From Humibacter albus DSM 18994 (GTDB lineage Bacteria; Actinomycetota; Actinomycetes; Actinomycetales; Microbacteriaceae), in NCBI RefSeq assembly GCF_000421825.1, contig NZ_ATXT01000011.1:676446-740445 (forward strand): a stretch of DNA of 64,000 nucleotides, in the 5' to 3' direction. Positions 18,008 through 27,033 of this stretch are shown here, piece by piece. The notes under the pieces are model-generated. The model saw nothing but the letters and a program-made list of their open reading frames with translations, ran no database searches and was not told the origin of the DNA. The translations under genes and the position numbers were made by a program. Numbering within the stretch: the stretch's first letter is position 1; each line of letters begins with the position of its first letter.

Positions 18008-18601
18008 CTACTCTTCTCTGTCTCGGGAGCCGGTGTGATCGGCAGGGCTCGACTCGTCAGCTCTGCCGCTCTGACCGGCGGCGTCATCGGAAGCGGGGAA
18101 GTCCGCGAGCGCGGCCCATCGAGGGTCGATGGTTCTGCTGGGTTCGCGATCCGGCATATCGGCCAGCCGTTTGCTGGTCTCGGGATCGAGACCAGGACAA
18201 TCCGGCCGGCAGACCGGCTGGAACGGCAGTGACAGCACTACCGCATCCCTGACCAGAGGTTCAAGATCCACGTGGTCGTCGTGAACCTCGAAGTCAAAAG
18301 CTTCCCCAGAAGAATACGCGAAAAGCTCCTGGAAGTCGATTTGAACGCCCTGCTCGATGTCGATCAGGCAACGACCGCAGACGCCCGTCGCCGTCGCCGA
18401 GACATCCCCGGAGACGAGGACGCCCTCGTGCACCGACTCGAGCCGCAGATCAAGATCGAGTCGCGTGCCGGCATCCACGTGCAGCAGCCCCTCACCGAGC
18501 TTCTCGGGGACGTCGATCGTCAGGGTCTCTTCGCGCATCTCGCCCGGGCGGTTCAGGAGATCGCGCACGTTGACCGAATACGGGTTGCGAACGGCAGGCA
18601 T
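18008..18601 (-). CDS. YceD/DUF177 family protein
   Basis: A 197-aa DUF177 (YceD) protein, a family linked to 23S rRNA accumulation and almost always encoded directly upstream of rpmF, as here. The core motif GRCLIDIEQ is near residue 80 and two further cysteines (PVCRPDCPGLDPE) follow. An acidic, low-complexity tail of about 35 residues extends the C-terminus. The ATG at 18601 has no strong Shine-Dalgarno, but TAGAAT lies 8 nt upstream, which suggests a leaderless transcript. Its canonical neighbour coaD is displaced by about 5 kb. Confidence 0.9.
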   Translation of the reverse strand: MPAVRNPYSVNVRDLLNRPGEMREETLTIDVPEKLGEGLLHVDAGTRLDLDLRLESVHEGVLVSGDVSATATGVCGRCLIDIEQGVQIDFQELFAYSSGEAFDFEVHDDHVDLEPLVRDAVVLSLPFQPVCRPDCPGLDPETSKRLADMPDREPSRTIDPRWAALADFPASDDAAGQSGRADESSPADHTGSRDREE

Positions 18602-18612
18602 GACCGTCGATT

Positions 18613-20991
18613 CTACGCGACCGGCCCCGCCGACGCCGCCGTCGCCGTCCGCCCTTCGAACAGGGACACCGGCATCAGTGCGGCACGTGTTCTGCGCGCG
18701 AATCCCGCGGTCGCGCCGAGCGTGCCCACGACGGCGATCAGGTCGTCGGCGAGCGCCGGATCGGCCGCGGAACGATCGGGTGGACCGAACCGCTCGTGCT
18801 CGAGGGCATCCTGCAGCCGACGGATCGCGAGGGATGCCGCCTCGCGCGTCGCCGCGTCCGGCCTGCTTCCCGGCGCCTCGTTCCACGTGCGACTCAATCG
18901 ATCGGCGAATGCCCGTGGCGTCTCGGTCATGGGCGCGGCGAGCCCGAGATCGAGTGCCGTGGCTCGCACTTCGCTCCAGGCGGTCGTGGCCGTCCCTCCC
19001 CCGCCGCGCACCGCGCCGACGCGCCGGGCTCGTAGCCGACGTCGCACGATGGCCGGCGTGAGCATGAGCGCGACCAGAAGGAGCACCACGGCGGCGACCG
19101 TGCCGGAGGAGGAGATCGCGGCCACCGAGTCGGGCGACGATGTGCCGTCGCCGGCGATCGGGGCATCCGTGGGCACCAGCCGGCGAGGGTCGGCGGTCGC
19201 CGACGCGCTCGGCTCGTCGGTCGGCGACACGGCCGTCGACTTCGCGGGCTCGTAGTTCGGCACCGTTCCCCGGCCGACGGTCGGCTCGAACTGCACCCAG
19301 CCGACGCCCGGGAAGTACAGCTCGGGCCAGGCGTGCAGGTCATCGGAGCTGACCTGGTAAGAGGTGCTGTGGCCGCTGCTGCCCGTCACATCGCCGGGCA
19401 GATATCCGACACCGATGCGCGCCGGAATGCCGAGCTCCCTCGCCATCAGCGTCATGGCAGCCGCGAAATGCACGCAGTACCCGGCCTTCTTCACGAGGAA
19501 CTTCGCGATAGTTCCCGGCGTGTCGTCGTCGTACCCGCCGCTGCGGGGAGCGTCCAGCGAATAGCGGAAATCACCGTCGTGGAAATAAGCCTGCAACGCG
19601 ATCGCCTTGTCGTACGCGGTCGTCGCCCCTGCCATGACCTGCTCGGCCGTGGTGCGGATGATCGGTGGCATGTCCGGCGGCAGCGTGAGGTCGCGCTGCA
19701 CCGAGCGGGGATAATCGTCGCCGGACTCGCGCATGCGGGCCGCTGTCGGCTCGACCGTGCGGGTGACGACGCGGTAGCTCTGATCGGCGGTGCTCGCCGT
19801 GTACCCGGCGATGGTGAGGTCGTCGCGTTCAACGCCCCAGCTTCCGTTCAGTCCGCTCAGCCTGGAGACCGGGTACGGCGCCGGCAGCCACTGGCTGGTC
19901 AGGTCATGCACCTGAATCTTCGTGACCGCCGTGCCGGTCTTCACACCGGGCTTGAGCCCCGGCACTCTCGTGACCGTCGTCTCGGAGGTGAAGAAGTCCG
20001 ACGCTGTGCGCGTGTGCCGCCACACGGTTCCGGAGAACACGTCGAGTGTGGTCATCTGCAGATAACCGGGCGCGGCTGCCGTTGTCGTGTAGTCCATGAC
20101 CGGCACGGCGGCCGGTCGCCGGAGGTCCGCACCGAGGTCGACGAGCGGGGCGCCGCCTTCCCCGAACATCACGCCGGCGGCGGGTATCGACTGCCGGCCC
20201 ACTTGCTGGAAGCCGGGCGCCGTCGTCCCGATCACGAGCGCCACGACGATCGCCCCGGCCGCGATCGTGAACGAGCTGGCGATCTCGGGCACTGTCCCGC
20301 GCTTCACTCGCATGTCGGCCCGCAGCAGGAGCAGATAGGCGACGAGGCACGCGGCGAGGGCGACCGGAGAGATGCCACTGTTCAGCAGCGCGGCGGGCGC
20401 GATGAGCGCACCGGCCATGAGTAAGCCCACAGCAGAGGGGATGCGCACCACGAGCGCCAACAAGTCGCAGACGAACGCGATCAGACCACCCACGCCGACG
20501 AGCAGGAAGAGAAACTCGGGCACCGGATCGGCGGGCACGCCCTGCGTGTACAGCGACGTCCGCGAGCGCACGACCAGTTCGCCGAACTGCGCGATCGTCG
20601 ATGGCGTCGGAATCACGCCGAACAGCGCCGTCTGCGGGGCGAACAGCGCCGTGACGACCATCACGAGGGCGACGAACGCCGCGACGGGGGCCAGCGCGTG
20701 GGGCAGGCCGGGATGACGCGCGGACGGAATGGCGCGGCATCCGGCGGCCACACCGAGCACGACGACGCTCACCAGCAGGAGCTCGAGCCACCATGCCGCT
20801 CCTGTGACGAGTCCTGCCAGAGCGAGCGTCAGCGCGGCCATCACCGCCAGCAGCGCCGCGCTCAGCCGCAGCTCCGACGTCGTCGTCATGCCGCGACCGC
20901 TCACCCCGGGGTCCACGCCCGTTCGTGATGCCGCCGTCGGCGCACGGCCCGAAGCCGATCCTCCCGCGCGTCCGGTCGCCGTGTCAGCCAT
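18613..20991 (-). CDS. membrane transglutaminase-like protein (TgpA/DUF3488 type), triad-bearing
   Basis: A 792-aa membrane protein with six or more N-terminal transmembrane helices, an extracytoplasmic transglutaminase-like domain, a disordered Ser/Pro linker, one further helix and a basic cytoplasmic tail (DUF4129-like). The catalytic Cys (KKAGYCVHFAAAM) and His (DDLHAWPELYF) are present. The third position is Glu in VQFEPTVG, as often seen in this subfamily. It may process or crosslink cell-envelope proteins. The start ATG 20991 overlaps the DUF58 stop by 8 bp; a second in-frame ATG at 20889 has GGGGTGAG upstream. It is the last gene of the coaD-moxR-DUF58 cassette, which interrupts the usual coaD/DUF177 order. 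Confidence 0.85.
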   Translation of the reverse strand: MADTATGRAGGSASGRAPTAASRTGVDPGVSGRGMTTTSELRLSAALLAVMAALTLALAGLVTGAAWWLELLLVSVVVLGVAAGCRAIPSARHPGLPHALAPVAAFVALVMVVTALFAPQTALFGVIPTPSTIAQFGELVVRSRTSLYTQGVPADPVPEFLFLLVGVGGLIAFVCDLLALVVRIPSAVGLLMAGALIAPAALLNSGISPVALAACLVAYLLLLRADMRVKRGTVPEIASSFTIAAGAIVVALVIGTTAPGFQQVGRQSIPAAGVMFGEGGAPLVDLGADLRRPAAVPVMDYTTTAAAPGYLQMTTLDVFSGTVWRHTRTASDFFTSETTVTRVPGLKPGVKTGTAVTKIQVHDLTSQWLPAPYPVSRLSGLNGSWGVERDDLTIAGYTASTADQSYRVVTRTVEPTAARMRESGDDYPRSVQRDLTLPPDMPPIIRTTAEQVMAGATTAYDKAIALQAYFHDGDFRYSLDAPRSGGYDDDTPGTIAKFLVKKAGYCVHFAAAMTLMARELGIPARIGVGYLPGDVTGSSGHSTSYQVSSDDLHAWPELYFPGVGWVQFEPTVGRGTVPNYEPAKSTAVSPTDEPSASATADPRRLVPTDAPIAGDGTSSPDSVAAISSSGTVAAVVLLLVALMLTPAIVRRRLRARRVGAVRGGGGTATTAWSEVRATALDLGLAAPMTETPRAFADRLSRTWNEAPGSRPDAATREAASLAIRRLQDALEHERFGPPDRSAADPALADDLIAVVGTLGATAGFARRTRAALMPVSLFEGRTATAASAGPVA

Positions 20992-22306
20992 GCTGCACCG
21001 CAGCGGAACGGATGCCCGCCCGCCGCCAGATCTCATGCGGGGCCTCCCCCGCGCTCGCGTCGACGCAGATCCAGCCCCGTTGTTCGAAGAGATCCCGCAG
21101 CTCGGGGCGGGCGCCGACGAAGAAGGCCACCGCCGGGTCTCCCATCGATCCCCGCGCCGATACCGCGGCGAGCTCATCGTGATCACCGTCCACGATGATG
21201 ACGAAGGTGGGCACCGCCTGCTGATTGCGTCCCAGCGCCGCGGCGAGCACGGCCGCCGGGTCCGTGTTCTCCCGCTCCCGCTGCTGCAGGCCGGCGAGCC
21301 CCGTGAGAAGTGTCTGCGCACCACCCGGAGGGTCGTACGCCGCCACCGGGAGCCCGGTGAGCCCCGCTCGCCCCGATCCCGATCGCCCTTGGAGCTGCAG
21401 TGGCGCCGTCTCTGCCACCCCCAGCACGAACCCCTGGTCGATCAGGTGCGATCCGATGGACGCCGCCAGGGCGACCGCTGTCTCGAAACGCGGACTCGAG
21501 GCATCCGACCTTCGTTCCGTCGATCCGGCGTCGGTGTCGATCAGAAGCCACGACTCCGGGTTGCTGCGCGGCTCCTCCTGGCGCACCATCAGCTTGTCGT
21601 GCCGAGCCGTGGCCCGCCAGTGCACGCGACGCATCGGGTCTCCCGGACGGTAGTCGCGCGCGATCAGCTCGTCCGCGTTCGGGATGCTGTGCTTGACCAG
21701 TTCGTGCTCATAGCCTTCGCTACGGGAGACGTCGAGGTCGGCGTCGCCGAGGTCGTCAACGCGGGGCACCACGACGAGAGGCTTGCCCGAGCCGACGGGA
21801 TACCTGGCGCGCATCAGACCGAACGGATCCGTGCGCTCCACCAGCAGCGGACCCAGCGTGAAGATTCCGCGCACGGTGGTGCCGATGCTGTAGTGCACGA
21901 CGGCCGTGTCGGTGTGATCTCGGCTGGCCCTCGCGTGCTCGCCGACCGATGGGAGCGGAGCGAAGCCGGGGGTCTGCAACTCGGCGGGGCAGGCATCCCG
22001 CCACCGGAGCGCCGCGGAGCGCCGACTCGACTCATTGCGCACGGTGAGCGTGGCGCGCGCGGTCTCACCGGCGGTGACGACGTCGGACTCGAACACCCGC
22101 GCGACGCTGAACCAGGGCTTCTCGACGGTGATCGCGATGGCCGCCGCGAGCGGCAGCAACACCAGCACCAGGCCGAGCACGAGCAGATCGACTCGGCCGA
22201 GCTGCGCTGCACCCGCCATCGAGAGCACACCGGCAACTGCCAGCCCAGCGCCTCGCCAGGTCGGTCTCTGCCGCTGCGCTGCGGACCGGGCTCGGGTGCC
22301 CTTCAT
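20984..22306 (-). CDS. DUF58 domain protein
   Basis: A 440-aa protein with two N-terminal hydrophobic helices (about residues 20-60) followed by a beta-rich segment and the DUF58 signature DYRPGDPMRRVHWRATARHDKLMVR. The C-terminal part resembles a von Willebrand A-like fold (LLIDTDAG). Such proteins are regular partners of MoxR AAA+ ATPases and membrane transglutaminases, and both neighbours are present here. The molecular activity is unknown. It starts 9 bp after moxR and overlaps the transglutaminase gene. Confidence 0.88.
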   Translation of the reverse strand: MKGTRARSAAQRQRPTWRGAGLAVAGVLSMAGAAQLGRVDLLVLGLVLVLLPLAAAIAITVEKPWFSVARVFESDVVTAGETARATLTVRNESSRRSAALRWRDACPAELQTPGFAPLPSVGEHARASRDHTDTAVVHYSIGTTVRGIFTLGPLLVERTDPFGLMRARYPVGSGKPLVVVPRVDDLGDADLDVSRSEGYEHELVKHSIPNADELIARDYRPGDPMRRVHWRATARHDKLMVRQEEPRSNPESWLLIDTDAGSTERRSDASSPRFETAVALAASIGSHLIDQGFVLGVAETAPLQLQGRSGSGRAGLTGLPVAAYDPPGGAQTLLTGLAGLQQRERENTDPAAVLAAALGRNQQAVPTFVIIVDGDHDELAAVSARGSMGDPAVAFFVGARPELRDLFEQRGWICVDASAGEAPHEIWRRAGIRSAAVQHG

Positions 22307-22315
22307 GGTCCAACG

Positions 22316-23347
22316 CTACTTCTGTTGTCCCACCGGCACCGGAGTGGCCGCGACGATGCGGGTCACGGCATCGGCGAGCACGGCGGCCCGCTCGTGATGC
22401 TGCCCCATGGCCCGGCTCGTCGGCAGCAGGCGGTGCGCCAGCACGGGCACGGCGAGGGCATCGACGTCGTCGGGGAGAACGAAGTCCCGGCCGGCGAGCG
22501 CGGCCCGCGCCTTCGCCGCCCGTACGAGCTGCAGGGTCGCGCGCGGGCTCGCCCCCAGGCGCAGGTCCGGATCGTCACGCGTGCCATGGGCGATGGCGAC
22601 GGCGTACTGCTTGAGCGCCTCGGAGGCGAACACCCGGCGGGCGAGAGCCATCATCTGCCGCAACCGATCGCTCGTGACGACGGCGCCGATGCGCGAGAGC
22701 GGGCTGGAGGTGTCGCGTCCGGTGAGCATCTCGATTTCGGCCTGCTCGTCGGGGTAGCCCATGGCGATGCGCGCCATGAAGCGGTCGCGCTGCGCTTCGG
22801 GAAGCTCGTACGTCCCCTCCATCTCGACCGGGTTCTGGGTCGCGATCACGATGAACGGATCCGGAAGCGGGTAGGTCGAACCGTCGACGGTGACCTGCCG
22901 CTCCTCCATGCACTCCAGCAGTGCGGACTGCGTCTTCGGGCTCGCCCGGTTGATCTCGTCGCCGATCACGATGTTCGCGAACACCGCCCCGGGCTTGAAC
23001 TCGAAACGTCGTTCCGGCTGGTTGTAGACGGAGACGCCGGTCACGTCGGAGGGCAGCAGATCGGGCGTGAACTGCACGCGGCTGACGCTGCAGTCCACCG
23101 ACTTCGCCAGCGCCTTCGCCAGCATCGTCTTGCCCACGCCCGGCACATCCTCGATGAGCAGGTGGCCCTCCGCCAGCAGCACCGTGAGCGCGACCTGCAC
23201 CGCGTCGTGCTTGCCGTCGATCACCGCCTCGATGTTGGATGCCACGCGCTCGGCCTCCGCACGCAACTCCTCGTGTGTCATCCCGGGCTCGGCGTCGGTG
23301 CCGGAGGCCGCGGCATCCGTTGGCTGTTTCGTCGGCAGTGTGTTCAT
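22316..23347 (-). CDS. MoxR-family AAA+ ATPase
   Basis: A 343-aa AAA+ chaperone-like ATPase. Walker A is [10 protein letters not shown], Walker [21 protein letters not shown], sensor 1 IATQNP, and the C-terminal lid segment reads [16 protein letters not shown]. MoxR proteins act with DUF58/VWA partners to mature or insert cofactors into target complexes. The start ATG overlaps the coaD stop (ATGA), so the cassette is translationally coupled to coaD. Confidence 0.93.
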   Translation of the reverse strand: MNTLPTKQPTDAAASGTDAEPGMTHEELRAEAERVASNIEAVIDGKHDAVQVALTVLLAEGHLLIEDVPGVGKTMLAKALAKSVDCSVSRVQFTPDLLPSDVTGVSVYNQPERRFEFKPGAVFANIVIGDEINRASPKTQSALLECMEERQVTVDGSTYPLPDPFIVIATQNPVEMEGTYELPEAQRDRFMARIAMGYPDEQAEIEMLTGRDTSSPLSRIGAVVTSDRLRQMMALARRVFASEALKQYAVAIAHGTRDDPDLRLGASPRATLQLVRAAKARAALAGRDFVLPDDVDALAVPVLAHRLLPTSRAMGQHHERAAVLADAVTRIVAATPVPVGQQK

Positions 23348-23826
23348 TGCTCCTGCAGATAGTCGTAGACGGCACGCGGCACGTAGGGACTGACGTCGCC
23401 ACCCAGCGACGCGACCTGCCGCACCAGCGATGACGACACGTGCGCGTTCGCGGGATTCGGCAGCATGAAGACGGTCTCCACACCCGCCAGGTCTCGGTTC
23501 ACGATCGCCATCGGCGTCTCGTAGGCCACGTCCACCTGCGAGCGGATGCCCTTGACCAGCGCGTTCGCGCCGACGTCGGTGCAGTAGTCCACGAGCAGGC
23601 CGACGCTCCAGGCCGCCACGACGATGTTCCCGGGCAGCCGCTCGTCGGCGATCGAGCGCTCGATCAAAGCGACTCTCTGTGCGATCGGCAGCATGGCGGT
23701 CTTGGAGGGGTTGTGCACCACCAGCACATGGATCTCATCGAACAGGCGCGCGGCTCGCGCGATCACGTCGAGGTGGCCCAACGTGACCGGGTCGAACGAA
23801 CCAGGGACAACGGCGATCCTGCTCAT
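23344..23826 (-). CDS. coaD: phosphopantetheine adenylyltransferase
   Basis: A 160-aa nucleotidyltransferase that makes dephospho-CoA from 4'-phosphopantetheine and ATP. The N-terminal [20 protein letters not shown] carries the TxGH nucleotide-binding motif, and the C-terminal [17 protein letters not shown] is the family's ISSSxxR-like signature. Length is typical. GGAGG lies 3 nt before the ATG, and TATCCT directly before that could be a -10 box. It heads the moxR-DUF58-transglutaminase cassette. Confidence 0.96.
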   Translation of the reverse strand: MSRIAVVPGSFDPVTLGHLDVIARAARLFDEIHVLVVHNPSKTAMLPIAQRVALIERSIADERLPGNIVVAAWSVGLLVDYCTDVGANALVKGIRSQVDVAYETPMAIVNRDLAGVETVFMLPNPANAHVSSSLVRQVASLGGDVSPYVPRAVYDYLQEQ

Positions 23827-23879
23827 AGACCTCCAGGATAGCCGGACACGTTTACCTGATCGTTATGCAGCGAGGACAG

Positions 23880-23930
23880 TTCACGGCGAGTTCTCGTTCA
23901 CGGCGTGTTCTCGTCCACGACCGGTTCTCG
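23880..23930. repeat. three tandem 17-bp repeats between coaD and recG
   Basis: Units start at 23880, 23897 and 23914, with core TTCACGGCG(A/T)GTTCTCG and the third unit diverging to TCCACGACCGG. A partial fourth copy follows. They fill much of the 148-bp gap between the recG stop and the coaD start. No gene is seen there. Confidence 0.7.
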
Positions 23931-23974
23931 TCCACGACCACGCAGTCAGATCCCGCAGGGCACGCCGCAGGGGT

Positions 23975-26248
23975 TCAGGCCCGCGCGAGGAAGTCGCGCG
24001 ACGCGTCCGTCAGTCGGTCGGCGATCGCGGCAGCCAGTGCTGGGTGCTCGGTGAGGCGAGGGTCGTCGGCGAGCAGGGACGCGGCATCCGCCCTGGCCTG
24101 CTCGATGACCTCGCCGTCGCGCGCCACACGCAGCAGGCGCAGAGAGGACCGACCCCCTGACTGGTCACTGCCGAGCACGTCGCCCTCCCGGCGCAGCTCC
24201 AGGTCGGCCTCCGCGAGGGCGAATCCGTCGAGCGTCGCGGCGACGGCGTCCACGCGCTCGCGTGCGAGCGATCCCGCCTCGGCAGCGGTGACGAACAGGC
24301 ACAGGCCCGGCACGCCGCCTCGGCCGACGCGACCGCGCAGCTGATGCAGCTGCGAGACGCCGAATCTGTCGGCGTCGAGCACGATCATCGCGGAGGCATT
24401 CGGCACGTCCACGCCGACCTCGATCACTGTGGTCGCGACCACCAGGTCGAGGGCACCGGCTGCGAAAGCCCGCATGACGGCATCCTTCTCATCGGCGCTC
24501 ATACGGCCGTGCAGTGCGGCGATGCGCGCACCGGAGAGCGCCGGATTCCGCTGTACCGCGGCGAGAGTCTGCTCCACGGTGGCGATCGGGCGCTCCGCTT
24601 CGAGCGCTTCCAGCTCCTCGGCGGAGAGTCCGTCGGCGGCGGCGTCTTCACGCTCCTTCGGCGTGATCGCCGGGCACACGACGAAGACCTGATGACCCGC
24701 CGCGATCTCCTCCGCCGCACGCGTCCAGATGCGGTCCTCCCAGCGGGGATGCTCGGCCAGCGGCACGACGAAGCTCTCGATCTTCTGCCGGCCGGCCGGA
24801 AGCTCCGCGATGGTCGACACGTCGAGGTCGCCGAACACGGTCATCGCCACGGTGCGCGGGATGGGTGTGGCCGTGAGCACGAGCTGGTGCGGCGGTGACG
24901 CCGCCTTGCCGCGCAGCACGTCGCGTTGCTCCACTCCGAAGCGGTGCTGTTCGTCGACGACGACGAGTCCCAGGTCGTAGAACGACACCTTGTCGTTCAG
25001 CAGCGCGTGCGTTCCCACCACGATCTGCGCCTGCCCGCTCACGGCGCGCAGCAGCGCCTTCTTGCGCTCGGATGCCGTCAGCCGCCCGGTGATCAGCGTG
25101 GGCATGAGCTCCGCGGCGAGGTCGGGGCCGAGTGCCGCCGCGATCGAGCGCAGGTGCTGCGACGCGAGCACCTCGGTGGGCGCGAGGAACACCGACTGCC
25201 CGCCGTTGTCGGCCACCTGGAGCATGGCGCGCAATGCGACCACGGTCTTCCCGCTGCCGACCTCGCCCTGCACGAGCCTGTTCATCGGCACAGCCTGAGC
25301 GAGGTCGTGCCTGATCTGCTCCCCCACCGCCTGCTGGTCATCGGTCAGCTCGAACGGCAGTGCCGTATCGAAGCGGGCGGCGTAGCCGTCGGGAACGGGC
25401 ATGCGTGCCGTCGCCGCGGTCTCGCGCAGGCGCTCTCGCTCCTGCAGAAGCGCGGCCTGCAGTACGAACGCCTCATGGAAGCGCAGCGTGTCGCGGGCAC
25501 GACGCCAGTCGGCGTCATCTTCAGGCAGATGGATGTCGTACAGCGCCACCGAGAGCGGCTCGAGCCCGTGCTCGACGGCGACCGGCCGCGGCACCGGATC
25601 GTCGATCGGACCGAATCCCGGCAACACCTCCTCACGGATGACCTTGGCGATCTTCCAGCTCGCGAGCGTGGAGGTCGCCGGGTAGATCGGGATGGGCCTG
25701 CTCTGCCAGGCCGCGGCCTCCGACTCGGTCGTCACCGGCGAGCCGCTGCCTGAGGTGCCGGCACTCGATGCGCCGATTCCCGAATCGTCGTCGAAGAGCT
25801 CGTAGTCCGGATGCGTGAACTGCAGCGTGTTCTTGTACCTGTTGACCTTGCCTGCGAAGATGCCGCGCCGACCCGGATAGAGCTCGTTCTTGCGCCACGC
25901 CTGATTGAAGAACGTGAGCGTGACCACGCCCGTGCCGTCGGAGATGGTGACCTCGAGGATGGATCCGCGACGCTGCCGCATCGCCCGCGACTCCACGTGC
26001 CTCACCTCGGCGACGATCGTGACCTCCTCGCCCGGCGGCAGGTCGGCCATGTTCGTCAGCTCGCCGCGGTGTGCGTAGCGACGCGGGTAGTGAGCGAGCA
26101 GGTCGCCCACCGTGCGATGCCCGAACGCGCGGTGGAACACGGCGGCCTGCCGATCGCCCAGCACGGAGGTCAGCGGCGTGTGCAAGTCCGCTCGGGTAGC
26201 CGCCCTCGCCCCTGTTGCGTTCGAGAGCTCCGACCGAGGCTGCGCCAT
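23975..26248 (-). CDS. recG: ATP-dependent DNA helicase RecG
   Basis: A 757-aa superfamily 2 helicase that remodels stalled replication forks and Holliday junctions. The N-terminal wedge/OB domain runs to about residue 290. Helicase motif I reads GEVGSGKTVV, motif II is DEQH (VVDEQHRFGVEQR), motif III TATPIPRT, and motif VI QLRGRVGRGG. The C-terminal TRG segment is present. It has a roughly 20-residue N-terminal extension. The ATG at 26248 is 6 nt after a TAGCCT -10 box, so the transcript is probably leaderless. It is divergent from rsmD. Confidence 0.97.
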   Translation of the reverse strand: MAQPRSELSNATGARAATRADLHTPLTSVLGDRQAAVFHRAFGHRTVGDLLAHYPRRYAHRGELTNMADLPPGEEVTIVAEVRHVESRAMRQRRGSILEVTISDGTGVVTLTFFNQAWRKNELYPGRRGIFAGKVNRYKNTLQFTHPDYELFDDDSGIGASSAGTSGSGSPVTTESEAAAWQSRPIPIYPATSTLASWKIAKVIREEVLPGFGPIDDPVPRPVAVEHGLEPLSVALYDIHLPEDDADWRRARDTLRFHEAFVLQAALLQERERLRETAATARMPVPDGYAARFDTALPFELTDDQQAVGEQIRHDLAQAVPMNRLVQGEVGSGKTVVALRAMLQVADNGGQSVFLAPTEVLASQHLRSIAAALGPDLAAELMPTLITGRLTASERKKALLRAVSGQAQIVVGTHALLNDKVSFYDLGLVVVDEQHRFGVEQRDVLRGKAASPPHQLVLTATPIPRTVAMTVFGDLDVSTIAELPAGRQKIESFVVPLAEHPRWEDRIWTRAAEEIAAGHQVFVVCPAITPKEREDAAADGLSAEELEALEAERPIATVEQTLAAVQRNPALSGARIAALHGRMSADEKDAVMRAFAAGALDLVVATTVIEVGVDVPNASAMIVLDADRFGVSQLHQLRGRVGRGGVPGLCLFVTAAEAGSLARERVDAVAATLDGFALAEADLELRREGDVLGSDQSGGRSSLRLLRVARDGEVIEQARADAASLLADDPRLTEHPALAAAIADRLTDASRDFLARA

Positions 26249-26254
26249 GCCCCC

Positions 26255-26260
26255 AGGCTA
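26255..26260 (-). promoter_or_regulatory. -10 box of a leaderless recG promoter
   Basis: TAGCCT (minus, 26260-26255) is followed by GGGGGC and the recG ATG at 26248, the same hexamer and 6-nt spacing as at ftsY. On the opposite strand, GATACT about 9 nt before the rsmD ATG (26371) is a similar candidate. Confidence 0.5.
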
Positions 26261-26370
26261 GAGGCATCCGCCGACAGTCTGCGAGCACCCCCGCCGTCCG
26301 TGAGCACCGACCGAAAGCGCGCTGGCCCTCGCCGACGGGCGGCGGCATCCGTGCCGATACTCTGGCACGC

Positions 26371-27033
26371 ATGACACGCATCGTCTCCGGGTTCGCCGGC
26401 TCCCTCGGCCTTGCCGTGCCGAAGTCCGGCACCCGGCCGACAAGCGACCGCGTGCGCGAGGCGATGTTCTCCTCGCTCGAGTCGATGGATGCCATCAGCG
26501 GCATACGAGTGCTCGATCTGTATGCAGGCTCGGGCGCGCTCGCCCTGGAGGCGGTGAGCCGCGGGGCATCGTCGGCCGTGCTGGTGGAGCAGAACGCGCA
26601 GGCGGCGAGCGTGTGCCGGAGGAACGCCTCGGCCGTGCTCAAGGCCGCGACGCAGGCTCGCTCCGCGGATGGGGCGGGAAGCGGACTCGCTCGCGTCGAC
26701 GTGCGCCAGTCGACGGTGCGCGGCTACCTCGCGCAGTCGGGCGGCGCAGACTTCGGCCTCGCTTTCCTCGATCCGCCCTACGACGTGACGGAGGCTGAGC
26801 TGGCCGACGTTCTGGCGGCGCTCGTCGCGCACCTCCGCGAGGACGCCGTCGTCGTCGTCGAGCGCAGTGCCCGCTCTCCCGAGCCGCGCTGGCCGGCGCC
26901 GCTCGATCCGTTCCGTACGAAGGCCTACGGCGAGACCGCCGTCTGGTTCGCCGGGCTCGCTGAGTCTGACTCGGCCGATGCCTCACCCGGTGTGCCCGGT
27001 GACGTTCCGCCCCATCCTCAGCCCGCGGCGTAG
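26371..27033 (+). CDS. rsmD: 16S rRNA (guanine966-N2)-methyltransferase RsmD
   Basis: A 220-aa SAM-dependent methyltransferase that modifies G966 of 16S rRNA. The N-terminal TRIVSGFAGSLGLAVP and RPTSDRVREAMFSSL are characteristic, motif I reads VLDLYAGSGALALEA, and the catalytic DPPY is at LAFLDPPYDV. The C-terminus carries an Asp/Pro-rich tail of about 25 residues. It is divergent from recG, and its 3' end overlaps the end of thiL by 16 bp (convergent). Confidence 0.95.
   Translation: MTRIVSGFAGSLGLAVPKSGTRPTSDRVREAMFSSLESMDAISGIRVLDLYAGSGALALEAVSRGASSAVLVEQNAQAASVCRRNASAVLKAATQARSADGAGSGLARVDVRQSTVRGYLAQSGGADFGLAFLDPPYDVTEAELADVLAALVAHLREDAVVVVERSARSPEPRWPAPLDPFRTKAYGETAVWFAGLAESDSADASPGVPGDVPPHPQPAA

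Noticed and set aside
20729..23362. An 877-codon plus-strand open frame opposite the DUF58 and moxR genes
   Set aside because: The minus strand carries intact family motifs (Walker A and B, DUF58 signature). The plus-strand frame has none.
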